Assembly: GCF_004217145.1 (NCBI RefSeq)
Contig: NZ_SHKR01000017.1
Coordinates: forward strand, 124,001 to 188,000
Direction: 5' to 3'
Origin: Kribbella rubisoli
Lineage (GTDB): Bacteria; Actinomycetota; Actinomycetes; Propionibacteriales; Kribbellaceae
DNA: 64,000 nt
Shown here: one piece after another, positions 1 through 7,303 of the stretch
How the letters are laid out: every line of letters starts with the position of its first letter
Position numbering within the stretch: the stretch's first letter is position 1
Translations under genes and position numbers: made by a program
The notes under the pieces: model-generated
What the model was told of the DNA's origin: nothing
Seen by the model: the letters and a program-made list of their open reading frames with translations, nothing else
The model's database searches: none

Positions 1-1
1 G

Positions 2-790
2 GAGCCGGACTCGTGGGCTGAGGCGCTCGATCCGGACGGGATCATGCGGCAGGCGCGAACGATGATCGAGCAGTACGGCTTCACGGCGATCAAGCTGAAG
101 GGCGGCGTGTTCCCTCCCGAACAGGAAGCCGAGGCCGTCCGCGCGCTGGCCGCGGCGTTCCCGGAACACAAGCTGCGGATCGATCCGAACTGCGCGTGGA
201 CCGTGGACACCTCGATCCGGCTCGCGCGTGAGCTGTCCGGGATTTTGGAGTACCTCGAGGATCCGACGCCGGGGATCGACGGGATGGCGGAGGTCGCGCA
301 GCATACCGAGATCCCGCTGGCGACGAACATGTGCGTCGTCGCGTTCGCCCATCTCAAGCCGGCCGTCCTCGCGGATGCCGTGCAGGTCGTGTTGTCGGAC
401 CATCACTACTGGGGTGGATTGAGGCGGTCGCAGCTCCTGGGCGGGATCTGCGGCATGTTCGGCCTGGGGCTGTCCATGCACTCCAACTCGCACCTCGGCA
501 TCAGCTTGGCCGCGATGACACATCTGGCCGCGGCAACGCCCAACCTCACGTACGCGTGTGACACCCACTACCCGTGGAAGACCGAGGACGTCATCAAGCC
601 CGGCGTCCTGTCGTTCGAGTCCGGGAGCGTGCGGGTCCCCAGCGGACCCGGGCTCGGCGTCGAGCTGGACGACGATGCGCTAGGGGAGTTGCACGAGCAG
701 TACCTCCGCTGCGGCATCCGCAAGCGCGACGACACGACGTACATGCGGACCTTCCACCCGGCCTTCACCCCAAACACCGCCCGCTGGTAG
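2..790 (+). CDS. gudD: D-glucarate dehydratase, 5'-truncated by window edge
   Basis: These are the C-terminal 262 residues of an enolase-superfamily dehydratase, most likely glucarate dehydratase, which dehydrates D-glucarate to 5-dehydro-4-deoxyglucarate in the cytoplasm. The frame is open to the left window edge, so the true start and the capping domain lie outside. In order one sees the KLKGG strand with its Lys-x-Lys pair, IDPN and YLEDP (acidic metal ligands), SDHHYWGG, and HSNSHLGIS carrying the catalytic His. This set is typical of glucarate dehydratase rather than mandelate racemase. It converges on the GntR/galactarate dehydratase pair next door, which makes a sugar-diacid catabolic neighbourhood. 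Superfamily membership is certain; the substrate is inferred from motifs and context. Confidence 0.88.
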   Translation, partial: EPDSWAEALDPDGIMRQARTMIEQYGFTAIKLKGGVFPPEQEAEAVRALAAAFPEHKLRIDPNCAWTVDTSIRLARELSGILEYLEDPTPGIDGMAEVAQHTEIPLATNMCVVAFAHLKPAVLADAVQVVLSDHHYWGGLRRSQLLGGICGMFGLGLSMHSNSHLGISLAAMTHLAAATPNLTYACDTHYPWKTEDVIKPGVLSFESGSVRVPSGPGLGVELDDDALGELHEQYLRCGIRKRDDTTYMRTFHPAFTPNTARW

Positions 791-823
791 CCACGGACGA
801 CGACCGCCATCCACACTGGCGGG

Positions 824-844
824 CCTGCAGCCGAGCGCTGCGGG
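824..844. terminator. Hairpin between convergent genes
   Basis: CCTGCAGC and GCTGCGGG form a stem of eight pairs (one G-T wobble) around a CGAGC loop, in the 79-bp gap between gudD and the convergent GntR gene. There is no T-run, as is common in high-GC actinobacteria. Intrinsic terminator is the simplest reading, not proven. Confidence 0.4.
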
Positions 845-869
845 TTTGGTGGGTCGGTGGCCGGCGGTG

Positions 870-1553
870 CTACTCGGGGTGGTGGGTCTGCAGTCGGTGG
901 CGCGTGCTCGAGAGGTGTACCCGCATCGCCGCGCGTGCCGACTCGGGGTCGGCGTGTTTGATCGCCGCGTGGATGTTCTCGTGCTCGTGGATTACCCGGG
1001 TCAGATGGTCGGGGTCGGACATCTCGTAGGCCGGGTCGAGCCGGGTTCGCGGCAGCATGATCATCATCGGGCCGAGGTCCGCGATCAGGTCGGAGTAGAA
1101 CCGGTTGCCTGAAGCAACCGCTACCTTCAGGTGGAACGCGAAGTCAGCCTCCACCGACCGGGCCGGATCGTCCCCGATTCGCCGGTACTCGTCCAGTGCT
1201 CGCTCGATCCCCTTCAGTTGGTATACCGTCCGTCGGCCCGCGGCCAGCCCGGCGGCCTCACTCTCCACGCCGACACGGAAGTCCATCAGCTCCAGCACGT
1301 CCCGATGCGAGCGCACCTCGCGCAGTCCCGACGTACGCTCCGGAACCTCCAGCACGAACGAGCCGCGGCCCTGGAACGTCTCCACGAGCCCGGCCGCCTG
1401 CAGCCGGGAGACGGCTTCGCGTACGACGGTGCGGCTGACGCCGAACTCCTCGACCAGGCTGTTCTCACCCGGCAGCTTCTCGCCGGGTGCGATCTCCCCG
1501 CTCAGAATTCGTTGCTTCAGCTCCTCAACGATTTGGTATGCCAAACCGCTCAT
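870..1553 (-). CDS. GntR/FadR-family transcriptional regulator
   Basis: A 227-residue FadR-type GntR regulator. The N-terminal winged helix (residues 1-70) contains the typical GEKLPGENSLVEEFGVSRTV recognition region. The C-terminal all-helical FCD ligand domain keeps the His-rich metal or ligand pocket (DFAFH, HEHENIH, VHLSSTRH). I chose the ATG that overlaps the stop of the upstream dehydratase gene as ATGA, because the residues before it are low-complexity shadow sequence. Translational coupling to the galactarate/talarate dehydratase, and a perfect FadR-type palindrome in front of that operon, suggest a sugar-acid-responsive autorepressor. The effector is unknown; galactarate, talarate or a keto-deoxy product are guesses from context. 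Confidence 0.9.
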   Translation of the reverse strand: MSGLAYQIVEELKQRILSGEIAPGEKLPGENSLVEEFGVSRTVVREAVSRLQAAGLVETFQGRGSFVLEVPERTSGLREVRSHRDVLELMDFRVGVESEAAGLAAGRRTVYQLKGIERALDEYRRIGDDPARSVEADFAFHLKVAVASGNRFYSDLIADLGPMMIMLPRTRLDPAYEMSDPDHLTRVIHEHENIHAAIKHADPESARAAMRVHLSSTRHRLQTHHPE

Positions 1554-2668
1554 CGGCCGAACTCGCAACTGTCGACCGTCCAGCGCGCGCACTGCTCGCT
1601 GGTCGTGAAGCCGAGGCCCGGCCGGTCCGGCACGAGCATGCGGCCGTCGACCGTCTCCAGACGCTCGTTGAACAAGGGGTTCAGCCACTCGAAATGCTCG
1701 ACCCACGGTTCGCGCGGATAAGCGGCCGCGAGGTGCAGGTGGATTTCCATCGCGAAGTGCGGAGCCAGCTGAAGACCATTGTGATCGGCAAGCATCGCCA
1801 ACTTGAGGAACGGCGTGATGCCACCGATCCGCGGTGCGTCCGGCTGGATGACGTCGGCGGCCCGCGCCTCGATCAGCCGGACGTGCTCGCCGACGCTCGA
1901 CAACATCTCACCGGTCGCGATCGGGGTGTCCAACGCTGCGGCAAGCTCCGCATGGCCCACGGCGTCATACGCATCGAGCGGCTCCTCGATCCACACCAGG
2001 TTGAACTGCTCGAGCACGCGGCCGAAACGCAGCGCTGTCGGGCGGTCCCATTGCTGGTTCGCATCGACCATCAGCGGTACATCGTCGCCCAGGTGCTCGC
2101 GGACGGCGCTGACCCGTTCGAGATCGATCCGGGCATCGGGCTGCCCGACCTTGATCTTGATCCCGCCGATGCCGTCAGCAAGCGATTTCGAGGCGCGTTC
2201 TTTCACCTCCTCGATCGGCGCCTGCAGGAAGCCGCCGGAGGTGTTGTATGCGCGGACCGAGTCCCGATGAGCGCCGAGCAGCTTGGCCAGCGGGAGGTCG
2301 GCCCGCTTCGCCTTGAGGTCCCAGAGCGCGATGTCGATCGCCGCGATCGCCTGCGTCGCGACCCCGGACCGGCCGACCGACGCGCCGGCCCAGAGCAGCT
2401 TGTCGTACACCTTGCCGATATCCGACGGGTCCTCGCCGATCAGACCGGCCGCGATCTCCTTCGCATGCGCGTACTGCGCCGGGCCGCCGGCGCGCTTGGA
2501 GTAGCTGAACCCGATCCCGTGCTGCTCCTGCTCGGTCGCGATCTCCGCGAACAGGAACACGATCTCGGTCATCGGCCGCTGCCGCCCGGTCAGCACCTTC
2601 GCGTCGCTGATCGGCTGGTCGAGCGGAAGAACCACGGACGAGAGCTTCACCTGGCGGATGCGATCCAT
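1550..2668 (-). CDS. L-talarate/galactarate dehydratase (enolase superfamily)
   Basis: A 372-residue mandelate-racemase-type dehydratase. It closely recalls the talarate/galactarate dehydratase family, which converts these hexarates to keto-deoxy-hexarates. Diagnostic stretches are GIKIKVG (catalytic Lys-x-Lys), VDANQQWDRPTA, WIEEPLDAYD, GEMLSS, QPDAPRIGGITPFLK and LAPHFAMEIHLHLAAAYP with the catalytic His. The C-terminus (EHFEWLNPLFNERLE) is also characteristic. It is first in an operon with the GntR regulator, with a 4-bp overlap. The start is the only ATG consistent with the family N-terminus. A TACGAT -10 box lies 8 nt upstream, so the message may be leaderless. Family assignment is strong; preference for galactarate over talarate cannot be read from sequence. 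Confidence 0.88.
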   Translation of the reverse strand: MDRIRQVKLSSVVLPLDQPISDAKVLTGRQRPMTEIVFLFAEIATEQEQHGIGFSYSKRAGGPAQYAHAKEIAAGLIGEDPSDIGKVYDKLLWAGASVGRSGVATQAIAAIDIALWDLKAKRADLPLAKLLGAHRDSVRAYNTSGGFLQAPIEEVKERASKSLADGIGGIKIKVGQPDARIDLERVSAVREHLGDDVPLMVDANQQWDRPTALRFGRVLEQFNLVWIEEPLDAYDAVGHAELAAALDTPIATGEMLSSVGEHVRLIEARAADVIQPDAPRIGGITPFLKLAMLADHNGLQLAPHFAMEIHLHLAAAYPREPWVEHFEWLNPLFNERLETVDGRMLVPDRPGLGFTTSEQCARWTVDSCEFGR

Positions 2669-2676
2669 GACAAGTG

Positions 2677-2706
2677 ATCGTACAAGTCGTCAACTTGTCC
2701 AACAAG
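2677..2706 (-). promoter_or_regulatory. Promoter and FadR-type operator of the hexarate operon
   Basis: On the minus strand TTGTTG (2700-2705) and TACGAT (2677-2682) are 17 nt apart, and the ATG begins 8 nt after the -10 box. CTTGTCCAACAAG (2694-2706) is a perfect 5-3-5 palindrome that matches the GntR/FadR operator pattern TNGTNNNACNA and covers the -35 box. An adjacent ACAAGT-N5-ACTTGT repeat (2682-2698) may be a second half-site pair. This is the expected geometry for repression by the co-transcribed GntR protein. Confidence 0.6.
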
Positions 2707-2825
2707 AGCGCGGATTGACGTTCCCGTAACACCAGGTGACCTGCGCGGAAACACGAAAGAGACAGGCTGCTGCCCGCCGACAGCGTCGTCGTGTGCCCAC
2801 ATCTGCCCTGGGGAAGGAAGTCGCG

Positions 2826-4292
2826 ATGGATGTGTCGGAGTCCGAGCTCCTGCGGACGTTCACGTCGGTGGACAAGGACGACAACGGCCGGGTCTGGGCC
2901 TGGGAACTGCTGAGCTCGCTGGGACAGGCCGGGATCCAGCCAACGGATCCACGGGTCCGGGCCGCGCTCGCCGACGTCCGTGGTGAAGACGGCCGTGAGA
3001 TCAGGATCGACATCCAGCCTGTGGAGATCGACTTCCGGCAGTACGCCGAGATCGCCCAGCACGGCGACGGGGTGGTGTACCGCGCCCTGGCCGGTCAGTT
3101 GGCGGTCTCGCCGGAGGAGTTCCGGGAGTACGCGCGGAGCATCGAGGCGATGTACGCCGACCTGCTGCCGAACCGGGACGGGCACGTCGCCGACTACATC
3201 CCGACGCTGCGGGACGCCGATCCGGAGAAGTTCGGGATCGCGATCTGCACGGCCGACGGCCAGGTGTTCTCGATCGGTGACACGACGGACGAGTTCAGCG
3301 TCCAGTCGACGTCGAAGCCGTTCAACTATGCGATCGCGCTCGAACAGCTCGGGCCGGAGGAAGTGCATCGCTGGGTCGGCCAGGAGCAGAGCGGTGGTCC
3401 CTTCAACGACCCCAACCTGTCGCTGGGACGGGACGGCAGGCCGCGCAACCCGATGATCAACGCGGGAGCGATCGGTACCCTCGCGCTGGTTGATACCGGC
3501 CAGGACCAGTCGGCCCGGTTCACCACCGTCCGGGACACCTGGGCCGCGATGACAGGCAAGCGCCCGGAGCTGCATGGCGCAACGTTCCTGGCTGAGCGCG
3601 ACACCGGATTCGGGAACGTCAGGTTCGCGAACGGCCTGATGCAGGCGAACAAGCTGAGAGGCGCCCGGCCGAACGATCGGCGTGCCCCGGAGGACGCCGT
3701 CGAGTTCTACACGATGATCTGTTCGCTCAACCTGAACGCCGAGCTGCTGGCCAGGGCCGGCGCCACACTCGCGAACGGCGGAGTTGCGCCGAGCGGTGAA
3801 CGTGTGTTCTCGCCGGAGACCGCTGGACGGGTGCTGGCCGTGATGGGGCACAGCGGGATGTACGACGGCTCCGGGGAGTTCTCCGACCAGGTCGGGTTGC
3901 CGGCCAAGAGCGGTGTGTCAGGCAACGTGATGATGGTGGTGCCGTCGGAGGGTCTGGCGGTGGTGACGTACTCGCCCCGCCTGGACCCGACCGGCAACTC
4001 CGTCCGCGGGGTCGAGGTCTGCAAACGCTTCGTCAACGAGTTCGGCCTCCACCCGTACCGCGGAACGGGCGCCGAGCGCGGGCGGCCCGCGGCCGCGGGC
4101 TCCGGCCAGCAGTTCGCCGGCGCGCTCAACGAGGCGGACCGACGAGCCGAGGCGGCGAGTGCCGTCGACCGCGCGCTCGGCGGCCTGTCCAGGCCGGGCA
4201 CCGGTGGCGCGGGTGTCCTGCAGACCACCGACGCCGAGCGAACCGGCGTGGCCGCCACCCGCCGTGCCGCCCAACCAGGCCAGCAGCTCTGA
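2826..4292 (+). CDS. glsA: Glutaminase A with N-terminal EF-hand extension
   Basis: A 488-residue serine-dependent glutaminase hydrolysing L-glutamine to glutamate and ammonia. The catalytic core (about residues 120-410) has QSTSKPFNY (the beta-lactamase-like Ser-x-x-Lys), NPMINAGAI, and KSGVSGNVMMVVPS. Before it lies an extension with a textbook EF-hand calcium loop, DKDDNGRVWAWE, near residue 16, and after it an Ala/Gly-rich tail of about 70 residues. The core family is about 310 residues, so both ends are additions. The chosen ATG follows a good GGAAGGAAG ribosome site; the frame extends 30 codons further upstream but that stretch is Arg-rich and unconserved in character. It stands alone and converges on glmS, another glutamine-consuming enzyme. 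Calcium control is an inference from the loop only. Confidence 0.9.
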   Translation: MDVSESELLRTFTSVDKDDNGRVWAWELLSSLGQAGIQPTDPRVRAALADVRGEDGREIRIDIQPVEIDFRQYAEIAQHGDGVVYRALAGQLAVSPEEFREYARSIEAMYADLLPNRDGHVADYIPTLRDADPEKFGIAICTADGQVFSIGDTTDEFSVQSTSKPFNYAIALEQLGPEEVHRWVGQEQSGGPFNDPNLSLGRDGRPRNPMINAGAIGTLALVDTGQDQSARFTTVRDTWAAMTGKRPELHGATFLAERDTGFGNVRFANGLMQANKLRGARPNDRRAPEDAVEFYTMICSLNLNAELLARAGATLANGGVAPSGERVFSPETAGRVLAVMGHSGMYDGSGEFSDQVGLPAKSGVSGNVMMVVPSEGLAVVTYSPRLDPTGNSVRGVEVCKRFVNEFGLHPYRGTGAERGRPAAAGSGQQFAGALNEADRRAEAASAVDRALGGLSRPGTGGAGVLQTTDAERTGVAATRRAAQPGQQL

Positions 4293-4337
4293 CGGGCGGC
4301 TGCGCTCGTCCGCCCAGGAGTCCTGGCGGGCGAGTGC

Positions 4338-4426
4338 GGATCCCCAGGCCATCACAACGCACAGACCCCCGCCGCGCTGAGCGTGGCGGGGGTCGTGATG
4401 TTGCAGTTGTGATGGCCTGGGGATCC
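4338..4426. terminator. Nested two-stem inverted repeat between glsA and glmS
   Basis: A perfect 21-bp outer stem (4338-4358 with 4406-4426, beginning GGATCCCCAGG) encloses a perfect 10-bp inner stem, GACCCCCGCC / GGCGGGGGTC (4364-4373 with 4385-4394), around an 11-nt loop. The element fills the gap between two convergent genes and ends 4 bp from the glmS stop codon. It is symmetric, so it could terminate transcription from both sides. No T-run follows either stem. The arms are much longer than an ordinary intrinsic terminator; similar nested elements occur at two other convergent junctions here. Confidence 0.65.
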
Positions 4427-4430
4427 AGGG

Positions 4431-6251
4431 CTACTCGACGGTGACGGACTTCGCCAGGTTGCGGGGCTTGTCCACGTCGTGGCCGAGGGCAACCGCCGCG
4501 TAGTACGCGATGATCTGCAGCGGGATCGTCAGCAGGATCGGGTCCAGCTCGTGCTCGTTCTTCGGGACCACGATCTTCGCGGCGACCCCGTCCGGGACCT
4601 CGACGCCCGGGTGCGTGACGACGTAGAGCGGGCCCGACCGGGCGCCGATCTCGTGCAGCGCGCCGATGTTGCGGTCGAGCAGCTCGTCGTCCGGGACGAT
4701 CGCGACGGTCGGCACGTCCGGGGAGATCAGCGCGAGCGGACCGTGCTTCAGCTCGGACGTCTGGTACGCCTCGGCGTGCCGGTACGAGATCTCCTTCAGC
4801 TTCTGCGCGCCCTCCCGTGCGACCGGGTATCCGCGGGTCCGGCCGACGAAGAACAGCGATTCGTGCTTGGCGAGCCGGCCGGCGATCTTGGCCAGTTCCT
4901 CTTCCTGCGCGACGATCGCGGCGATGTCCTCGGGCAGCTTCTTCAGGCCGTCGATCAGCCGGCGACCGTCGGCGGGGGAGACGTCGCGGATCCGGCCGAG
5001 GTGGATGCCGAGCATCGCGAACCCGACCGCCATGTTCGTCAGCGCCTTCGTCGACGCGACCGAGACCTCCGGGCCGGCGTGCAGGTACACACCGCCGTCG
5101 ACCTCGCGGGCGATGCTCGAGCCGACCGCGTTCACCAGGCCGATCACCCGACCGCCCTTGCGCTTCAGCTCCTGCACCGCGACGAGGGTGTCCAGCGTTT
5201 CGCCGGACTGCGACACGGCGACGTACAGCGTGTCCCGCTCGACGACCGGGTTGCGGTAGCGGAACTCCGACGCCGGCTCGGCATCGGCGGGGATCCGCGC
5301 GACCTCCTCGATGAACTGCGCGCCCATCTGACCCGCGTAGTACGCCGAACCGCAGCCGAGGATCTTGACCCGCTTGATCTCGCGCGCCTCGCGGGCGTCC
5401 ATGTTCAGGCCGCCGAGGTGCACGGTGTGGAACCGCTCGTCGAGGCGACCGCGGATGGCCCGGCCGACCGCGTCCGGCTGCTCGTGGATCTCCTTCATCA
5501 TGAAGTGCTCGTGCAGGCCGCGCTCGTACTCGTCGGCTTCCCACTCGACCGTCTTCGCGGTCTTGGTGGTCGGCGCGGCGTCCTGCGTGAACGTGCGGTA
5601 CCCGTCGGCGCGGACGGTCGCCATCTCGCCGTCGTCCAGGTACACGACCTGGCGGGTGTAGCGGATCAGCGCGGCCGCGTCGGAGGCGACGTGCATCTCG
5701 CCGTCGCCGATGCCGAGGATCAGCGGGCTGCCGTTGCGGGCGACCACGATCCGGTCCGGGAAGTCGAGGTCGATGACGGCGATGCCGTACGTGCCCTCGA
5801 TCCGGCGCAGCGCGGCCATCACCTTCTCCTCGAGGGTGGCGCCATCGGACTGCTCGATCAGGTGCGCGAGAACCTCGGTGTCGGTCTCGGAGCGCAGCTT
5901 GACGCCCGCGTCCTCGAGCTGGGTGCGCAGCGCGCCGGCGTTGTCGAAGATGCCGTTGTGTACGACGGCGATCCGCTCGTTGCCGCTGGCATGCGGGTGC
6001 GCGTTGTCCTTGCTCGGACCGCCGTGCGTCGCCCACCGGGTGTGGCCGATGCCGAGCTTGCCGCCGAACCGCTTCGGCAGCGACGCCTCCAGCTCACGGA
6101 CGCGGCCGGCGTCCTTGTGCACCTTCAGCTCGCTGGACCCCAGTACGGCGACACCCGCCGAGTCGTAGCCCCGGTACTCGAGGCGGGCCAGTCCGTCCAC
6201 CAGGATGGGCGCGGCCGGCTTGGTGCCGACGTACCCGACGATTCCGCACAT
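4431..6251 (-). CDS. glmS: Glutamine--fructose-6-phosphate aminotransferase (isomerizing)
   Basis: Full-length 606-residue GlmS, which makes glucosamine-6-phosphate from fructose-6-phosphate and glutamine, the first step to UDP-GlcNAc and peptidoglycan. The sequence opens with MCGIVGYVG, giving the N-terminal nucleophile Cys2 of the class II glutaminase domain (to about residue 215). Two SIS domains follow (GCGSAYYAGQ, SQSGETLDTL, and the second around VGRTRGYPVAREGAQKLKE), then the usual C-terminal DKPRNLAKSVTVE. The start is fixed by Cys2 and an AAAGG ribosome site. A small unknown gene lies 35 bp upstream on the same strand. I see no glmS ribozyme sequence. Assignment is essentially certain. 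Confidence 0.98.
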   Translation of the reverse strand: MCGIVGYVGTKPAAPILVDGLARLEYRGYDSAGVAVLGSSELKVHKDAGRVRELEASLPKRFGGKLGIGHTRWATHGGPSKDNAHPHASGNERIAVVHNGIFDNAGALRTQLEDAGVKLRSETDTEVLAHLIEQSDGATLEEKVMAALRRIEGTYGIAVIDLDFPDRIVVARNGSPLILGIGDGEMHVASDAAALIRYTRQVVYLDDGEMATVRADGYRTFTQDAAPTTKTAKTVEWEADEYERGLHEHFMMKEIHEQPDAVGRAIRGRLDERFHTVHLGGLNMDAREAREIKRVKILGCGSAYYAGQMGAQFIEEVARIPADAEPASEFRYRNPVVERDTLYVAVSQSGETLDTLVAVQELKRKGGRVIGLVNAVGSSIAREVDGGVYLHAGPEVSVASTKALTNMAVGFAMLGIHLGRIRDVSPADGRRLIDGLKKLPEDIAAIVAQEEELAKIAGRLAKHESLFFVGRTRGYPVAREGAQKLKEISYRHAEAYQTSELKHGPLALISPDVPTVAIVPDDELLDRNIGALHEIGARSGPLYVVTHPGVEVPDGVAAKIVVPKNEHELDPILLTIPLQIIAYYAAVALGHDVDKPRNLAKSVTVE

Positions 6252-6286
6252 GTAGTGGGTGCCTTTCGTATGGGTTCGGTCCCGCG

Positions 6287-6571
6287 TCAGCCGTAGACGA
6301 TCCGTCGCAGCTGGCGGGCAGAGAGTTCGGGTGAGCGGACCGGCCAGTGCCGGAGCTCGGCGCCGAGGCGGGCGAAGATCTCGTCGTTACGGGCGCCGTA
6401 GGTCTGCAACTCACGGTGCCGGCGCCGGACGTAGTCCTCGGTCGTCTCGGTGAAATAGGCCAGTACGTCGGCGACCACGCGCCGCGCGACATCCGCCGAC
6501 AGACCGGTCGTCCGGCTGACCTGATCGGCCAGCTCGTCCACCGGCTCCACAGCCGCCGCCTCACTGATCAC
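6287..6571 (-). CDS. Conserved small protein of unknown function
   Basis: About 94 residues, strongly charged and probably all-helical, ending in QLRRIVYG. The body has DELADQVSRTTGLSADVARR, then AYFTETTEDYVRRRHRELQ and NDEIFARLGAELRHWPV. I do not recognise a named domain; the charged helical look and the fixed C-terminal LSARQLRRIVYG give the impression of a small regulatory or nucleic-acid-associated protein, but that is only an impression. The GTG start (VISEAAA) is a choice: the frame continues upstream through the palindromic intergenic segment without stop, and a longer product is possible. It lies between an ArsR gene and glmS, all on the same strand. Confidence 0.55.
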   Translation of the reverse strand: MISEAAAVEPVDELADQVSRTTGLSADVARRVVADVLAYFTETTEDYVRRRHRELQTYGARNDEIFARLGAELRHWPVRSPELSARQLRRIVYG

Positions 6572-6610
6572 CCGACCACCATGCAGTGTTTTCGAGGTCA
6601 CTGCAAAGCT

Positions 6611-6648
6611 TCTGCCCGAAATCGGGCAGATTTCCTGATTTGTCAGGA
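6611..6648. repeat. Two adjacent palindromes upstream of the small gene
   Basis: TCTGCCCGA-AA-TCGGGCAGA (6611-6630) is a perfect palindrome with 9-bp arms. It is followed at once by TCCTGA-TTTG-TCAGGA (6633-6648). The second overlaps the ArsR stop codon. They sit in an unusually AT-rich stretch. They could be a terminator for the ArsR unit read on the minus strand, or an operator for the small gene that follows. Confidence 0.5.
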
Positions 6649-6945
6649 TCTGGACTGAAATCGGTCGATCCAGGATGAGCCCACTGCGAACAGTGGTCCG
6701 GCGTGCAGACGGTACACCCGCTCCCGTCCGCGCAGCACAACCTCCACCAGCCCGGCCTGCTCGAGCACCCGCAGATGCCTGGTCACCGTGGGCCACGAGT
6801 AGTCGAACCGGCCGGCGATCTCACCCGACGTCATCTCGCCGCCACGCAGGTGCAGCACGAGCAGGATCGTCCGCCGCGAGTGGTGCGCGAGCGCCGTGAA
6901 CACGCGGTCGAGCTCGTCGAGCTCCCGCCCGCCGCGAGCGGTCAA
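6643..6945 (-). CDS. ArsR-family winged-helix regulator
   Basis: A roughly 100-residue ArsR/SmtB-type repressor. The core reads LDRVFTALAHHSRRTILLVL, then the recognition region EIAGRFDYSWPTVTRHLRVLEQAGLV and the wing ...RGRERVYRLHAGPL. No Cys pair typical of metal sensors is present, so it is probably not a metal-responsive member; it resembles the SdpR/BigR-like branch. A TTG start overlapping the stop of the upstream gene (TTGA) would give translational coupling; a start 27 codons upstream (complement of 7026) is the alternative, but those residues are low-complexity. It is co-transcribed with the antibiotic-monooxygenase-like gene, and a palindrome over that gene's start codon is its likely operator. 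Confidence 0.85.
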   Translation of the reverse strand: MTARGGRELDELDRVFTALAHHSRRTILLVLHLRGGEMTSGEIAGRFDYSWPTVTRHLRVLEQAGLVEVVLRGRERVYRLHAGPLFAVGSSWIDRFQSRS

Positions 6946-7256
6946 ATCTGCTGCCGCTGGTAGTGCGGGAACTCCCACTTCGGCCGCCCGTCGCGATCCT
7001 CGAGCAGCGGGTCCATCCGCTCCCACAACGTCAGTACGTCGGGATGCTCGTGCGCCCGCCCGAACCCGCCGTCCACCCAGGTGAAGATCTCGACGTACGT
7101 CGGCGGCGCGTCGACATCCCGCAGCACGACGGACCGCTCGTCCGTGACGAACCCGAGCGCACTCAGCGTCGCCCAGTGTTCCGCGAGCAGTTCGCGGAAC
7201 GCGTCCTCCGCGTCGGCGCGGACGCGGTAGGTGCAGATCACCGTTTCCTTAGCCAT
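6942..7256 (-). CDS. Dimeric alpha/beta-barrel (antibiotic biosynthesis monooxygenase-like) protein
   Basis: A 104-residue protein with the ferredoxin-like fold of the ABM/dimeric alpha-beta barrel superfamily. It starts MAKETVICTYRVRADAEDAF, has a central TYVEIFTWVDGGFGRAHEHP strand-helix, and ends PKWEFPHYQRQQI. Members are cofactor-free monooxygenases or small-ligand binders; no catalytic assignment is possible from sequence. It is the first gene of a two-gene unit with the ArsR repressor (4-bp overlap). The ATG is chosen because it lies inside the palindrome that looks like the repressor site, and because the fold begins directly after it. Confidence 0.75.
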   Translation of the reverse strand: MAKETVICTYRVRADAEDAFRELLAEHWATLSALGFVTDERSVVLRDVDAPPTYVEIFTWVDGGFGRAHEHPDVLTLWERMDPLLEDRDGRPKWEFPHYQRQQI

Positions 7257-7265
7257 ATTGCTAAG
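7248..7265. promoter_or_regulatory. Probable ArsR operator over the start codon
   Basis: CTTAGC-CATATT-GCTAAG is a perfect 6-6-6 inverted repeat whose spacer contains the start codon (complement) of the monooxygenase-like gene. It is AT-rich in a GC-rich setting and fits the inverted repeats bound by ArsR dimers. Repression by the co-transcribed ArsR protein is the natural inference. Confidence 0.55.
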
Positions 7266-7303
7266 TAACCGGCAGTCAACGAACGCTGTCAACAGCTCAG
7301 CGG

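Noticed and set aside
4126..6036. A 636-codon minus-strand frame over glmS.
   Set aside because: Out-of-frame shadow of glmS with Arg/Gly/Pro composition.
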